From Cocleimonas sp. (lineage in GTDB: Bacteria > Pseudomonadota > Gammaproteobacteria > Thiotrichales > Thiotrichaceae): 6,324 bases of DNA. The notes under the pieces are model-generated. The model made no database searches. It saw only the letters and a program-made list of their open reading frames with translations, and had not been told where the DNA came from. The stretch covers positions 1 through 6,324 of the forward strand of contig JAGLDQ010000107.1 in assembly GCA_023145535.1 (NCBI GenBank). The letters are read 5' to 3'. This document shows positions 5,176-6,324 of the stretch, piece by piece; the stretch's first letter is position 1; each line of letters begins with the position of its first letter. The position numbers and the translations under genes were made by a program.

Positions 5176-5233
5176 GTTTCTTACTAGATGAATAGTTCGC
5201 AAGCTTGTTAACCGACAAAAGGAGTAGTCAACA

Positions 5234-6324
5234 ATGGCTCATATTGTAGTATTAGGCGCTGGAACGGGCGGAATGCCAGCGGCATACGAATTAAGAGATG
5301 AATTAGGGCAAGAACACGAAATTACACTCATCAATGAACGTGATTACTTTCAGTTTACACCTTCTAACCCTTGGGTTGGGGTAGGCTGGAGAGGTCGTAG
5401 TGATATTTGTTTTGATATTGAAAAATATGTGTCACGTAAGGGGATTAAATTTGTCGCTAATCGTTGTGAAAACATAGATGCTGACAACAGCAAGCTAGCA
5501 ATGGAAAATGGCGATACCATTCGCTACGACTATCTTGTTATCGCGACAGGCCCTAAACTTTACTTTGATGAAGTTGAAGGCAGTGGACCTCATGGCGGAC
5601 ACTCGCATTCCGTTTGTACTGTAGATCATGCAGAGGCCTTCTACGAAGATTACAAAAAGCAGATTGAAAAAGGCAGTGGGCATATTGTTGTTGGTGCAAT
5701 GCCCTTTGCAAGTTGTTTTGGCCCTGCATACGAATTTGCCATGATCATTGATACGGATTTACGTAAACGCAAAATTCGTGACAAATTCCATATTACACTG
5801 GTCACCTCAGAGCCTTATATTGGTCATTTAGGGCTAGGTGGTGTGGGTGATTCAAAAGGCATGTTGGAATCCAAGTTGCGTATGCAACACATTAAATGGA
5901 TTGTTAATGCAAAAACTACCAAGGTTGAAGCTGGCAAAATGTTCGTTAGCGAACTTGATGCGAGAGGTGAACTCTCACAAGAACATGAGCTAGCGTTTGA
6001 TCTTGCGATGATGCTACCCGCGTTCTTTGGTGTTGATGTCGTCACAAAAGTAGAAGGGTTATGTAATCCACGTGGTTTTATTATGGTGGATGATTATCAG
6101 CGTAATCCAACCTATAAAAATATTTATTCGGCGGGTGTTTGCATCGCTATTCCACCCGTTGAAGCAACCCCTGTCCCAACAGGCGCACCCAAAACAGGCT
6201 ATATGATTGAGTCGATGGTGACCGCACTAGTGCATAATATTCATGAAGAACTCAATGGCAAAGAACCTTCGCATACGGGTACATGGACGGCATTATGTTT
6301 AGCGGACTTTGGTGATACAGGTGC
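5234..6324 (+). CDS. sqr: sulfide:quinone oxidoreductase, 3' end beyond the window
   Basis: A membrane-associated FAD enzyme that oxidises sulfide to polysulfide or sulfur and passes electrons to quinone. The first 363 residues are present, of about 430 in the A. ferrooxidans enzyme, which it resembles closely throughout. The FAD-binding GAGTGG is at 8-13, ATGP at 104-107, and PTGAPKTGYMIESM at 315-328. Cys128 (SVCTVDHAE), Cys161 (ASCFGPAYE) and Cys355 (ALCLADFGD) align with the family's three key cysteines, of which the last two are the redox pair holding the sulfur bridge. NPWVGVGWR (45-53) is also typical. Cys303 is an extra cysteine where I recall Ala. The ATG at 5234 has AAAAGGAG (5217-5224) 9 nt upstream. 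The missing end should carry the amphipathic membrane-binding region. The frame is clean to the edge. Confidence 0.96.
   Translation, partial: MAHIVVLGAGTGGMPAAYELRDELGQEHEITLINERDYFQFTPSNPWVGVGWRGRSDICFDIEKYVSRKGIKFVANRCENIDADNSKLAMENGDTIRYDYLVIATGPKLYFDEVEGSGPHGGHSHSVCTVDHAEAFYEDYKKQIEKGSGHIVVGAMPFASCFGPAYEFAMIIDTDLRKRKIRDKFHITLVTSEPYIGHLGLGGVGDSKGMLESKLRMQHIKWIVNAKTTKVEAGKMFVSELDARGELSQEHELAFDLAMMLPAFFGVDVVTKVEGLCNPRGFIMVDDYQRNPTYKNIYSAGVCIAIPPVEATPVPTGAPKTGYMIESMVTALVHNIHEELNGKEPSHTGTWTALCLADFGDTG

Larger units (their letters stand above)
4761..5233. other. gene-free region between the decayed operon and sqr
   Basis: About 470 AT-rich bases in which I recognise no gene. It may include unrecognisable debris of the permease C-terminus and a second permease (HisM type), but I could match nothing. 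Visible structures are an AT-only inverted repeat near 4762-4778, a weak hairpin with a T-run (4794-4816), a small dyad GTAAC/GTTAC (4992-4996, 5001-5005) and an eight-T run (5075-5082) without a convincing stem. A 49-codon plus-strand frame starts at ATG 4923, and a hydrophobic minus-strand frame (5032-4886) has no start codon; neither is called as a gene. The last 110 bases hold the sqr regulatory region. Confidence 0.6.

Noticed and set aside
5495..6045. Two minus-strand open frames (5495-5683 and 5824-6045) opposite sqr
   Set aside because: The plus strand here encodes strongly conserved SQR sequence, including key cysteines; the antisense frames match nothing known to me.

Overview
The window looks like chromosomal DNA from a low-GC gammaproteobacterium that oxidises sulfide. 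Two things support this: an S6-S18-membrane protein-L9 ribosomal operon whose proteins are close to Escherichia coli S6/S18/L9, and a sulfide:quinone oxidoreductase very like the Acidithiobacillus ferrooxidans enzyme. A Thiotrichales-type sulfur bacterium is a plausible guess, but the genus cannot be fixed from this sequence.

Layout. Bases 1-75 may hold the tail of an upstream gene. A strong sigma70 promoter follows (A-tracts, TTGACA-17-GATAAT, GC-rich discriminator), then a structured leader of about 95 nt. The operon is rpsF (TTG start), rpsR, a DUF2232/YybS-type membrane protein and rplI (with a long acidic tail), closed by a textbook rho-independent terminator at 2417-2449. There is no priB between rpsF and rpsR.

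Bases 2450-3153 are very AT-rich and hold no convincing gene. They contain two perfect DnaA boxes and three near-matches beside AT-rich palindromic DNA, an arrangement resembling a replication origin or another DnaA-regulated site.

Bases 3154 to about 4760 are the wreck of a HisPJQ-type polar amino acid ABC operon. The ATPase gene is destroyed by frameshifts, a Walker A substitution and an internal deletion. The first permease gene is frameshifted and truncated, and no second permease is recognisable. Between them the periplasmic binding protein is a full-length, clean lipoprotein ORF with a good ribosome binding site. It carries His where this family normally has the Arg that grips the ligand carboxylate.

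Bases 4761-5233 are gene-poor relic or regulatory DNA ending in two abutting 10-bp palindromes. The gene sqr then starts at 5234 and runs off the window, with all three expected cysteines already visible.

The ribosomal operon is housekeeping and the transporter is decaying. The sqr gene points to sulfide oxidation at the membrane feeding electrons to quinone. No wholly new multi-gene system is evident. The best leads are the DnaA-box cluster, the rpsF leader, and the orphaned binding protein.
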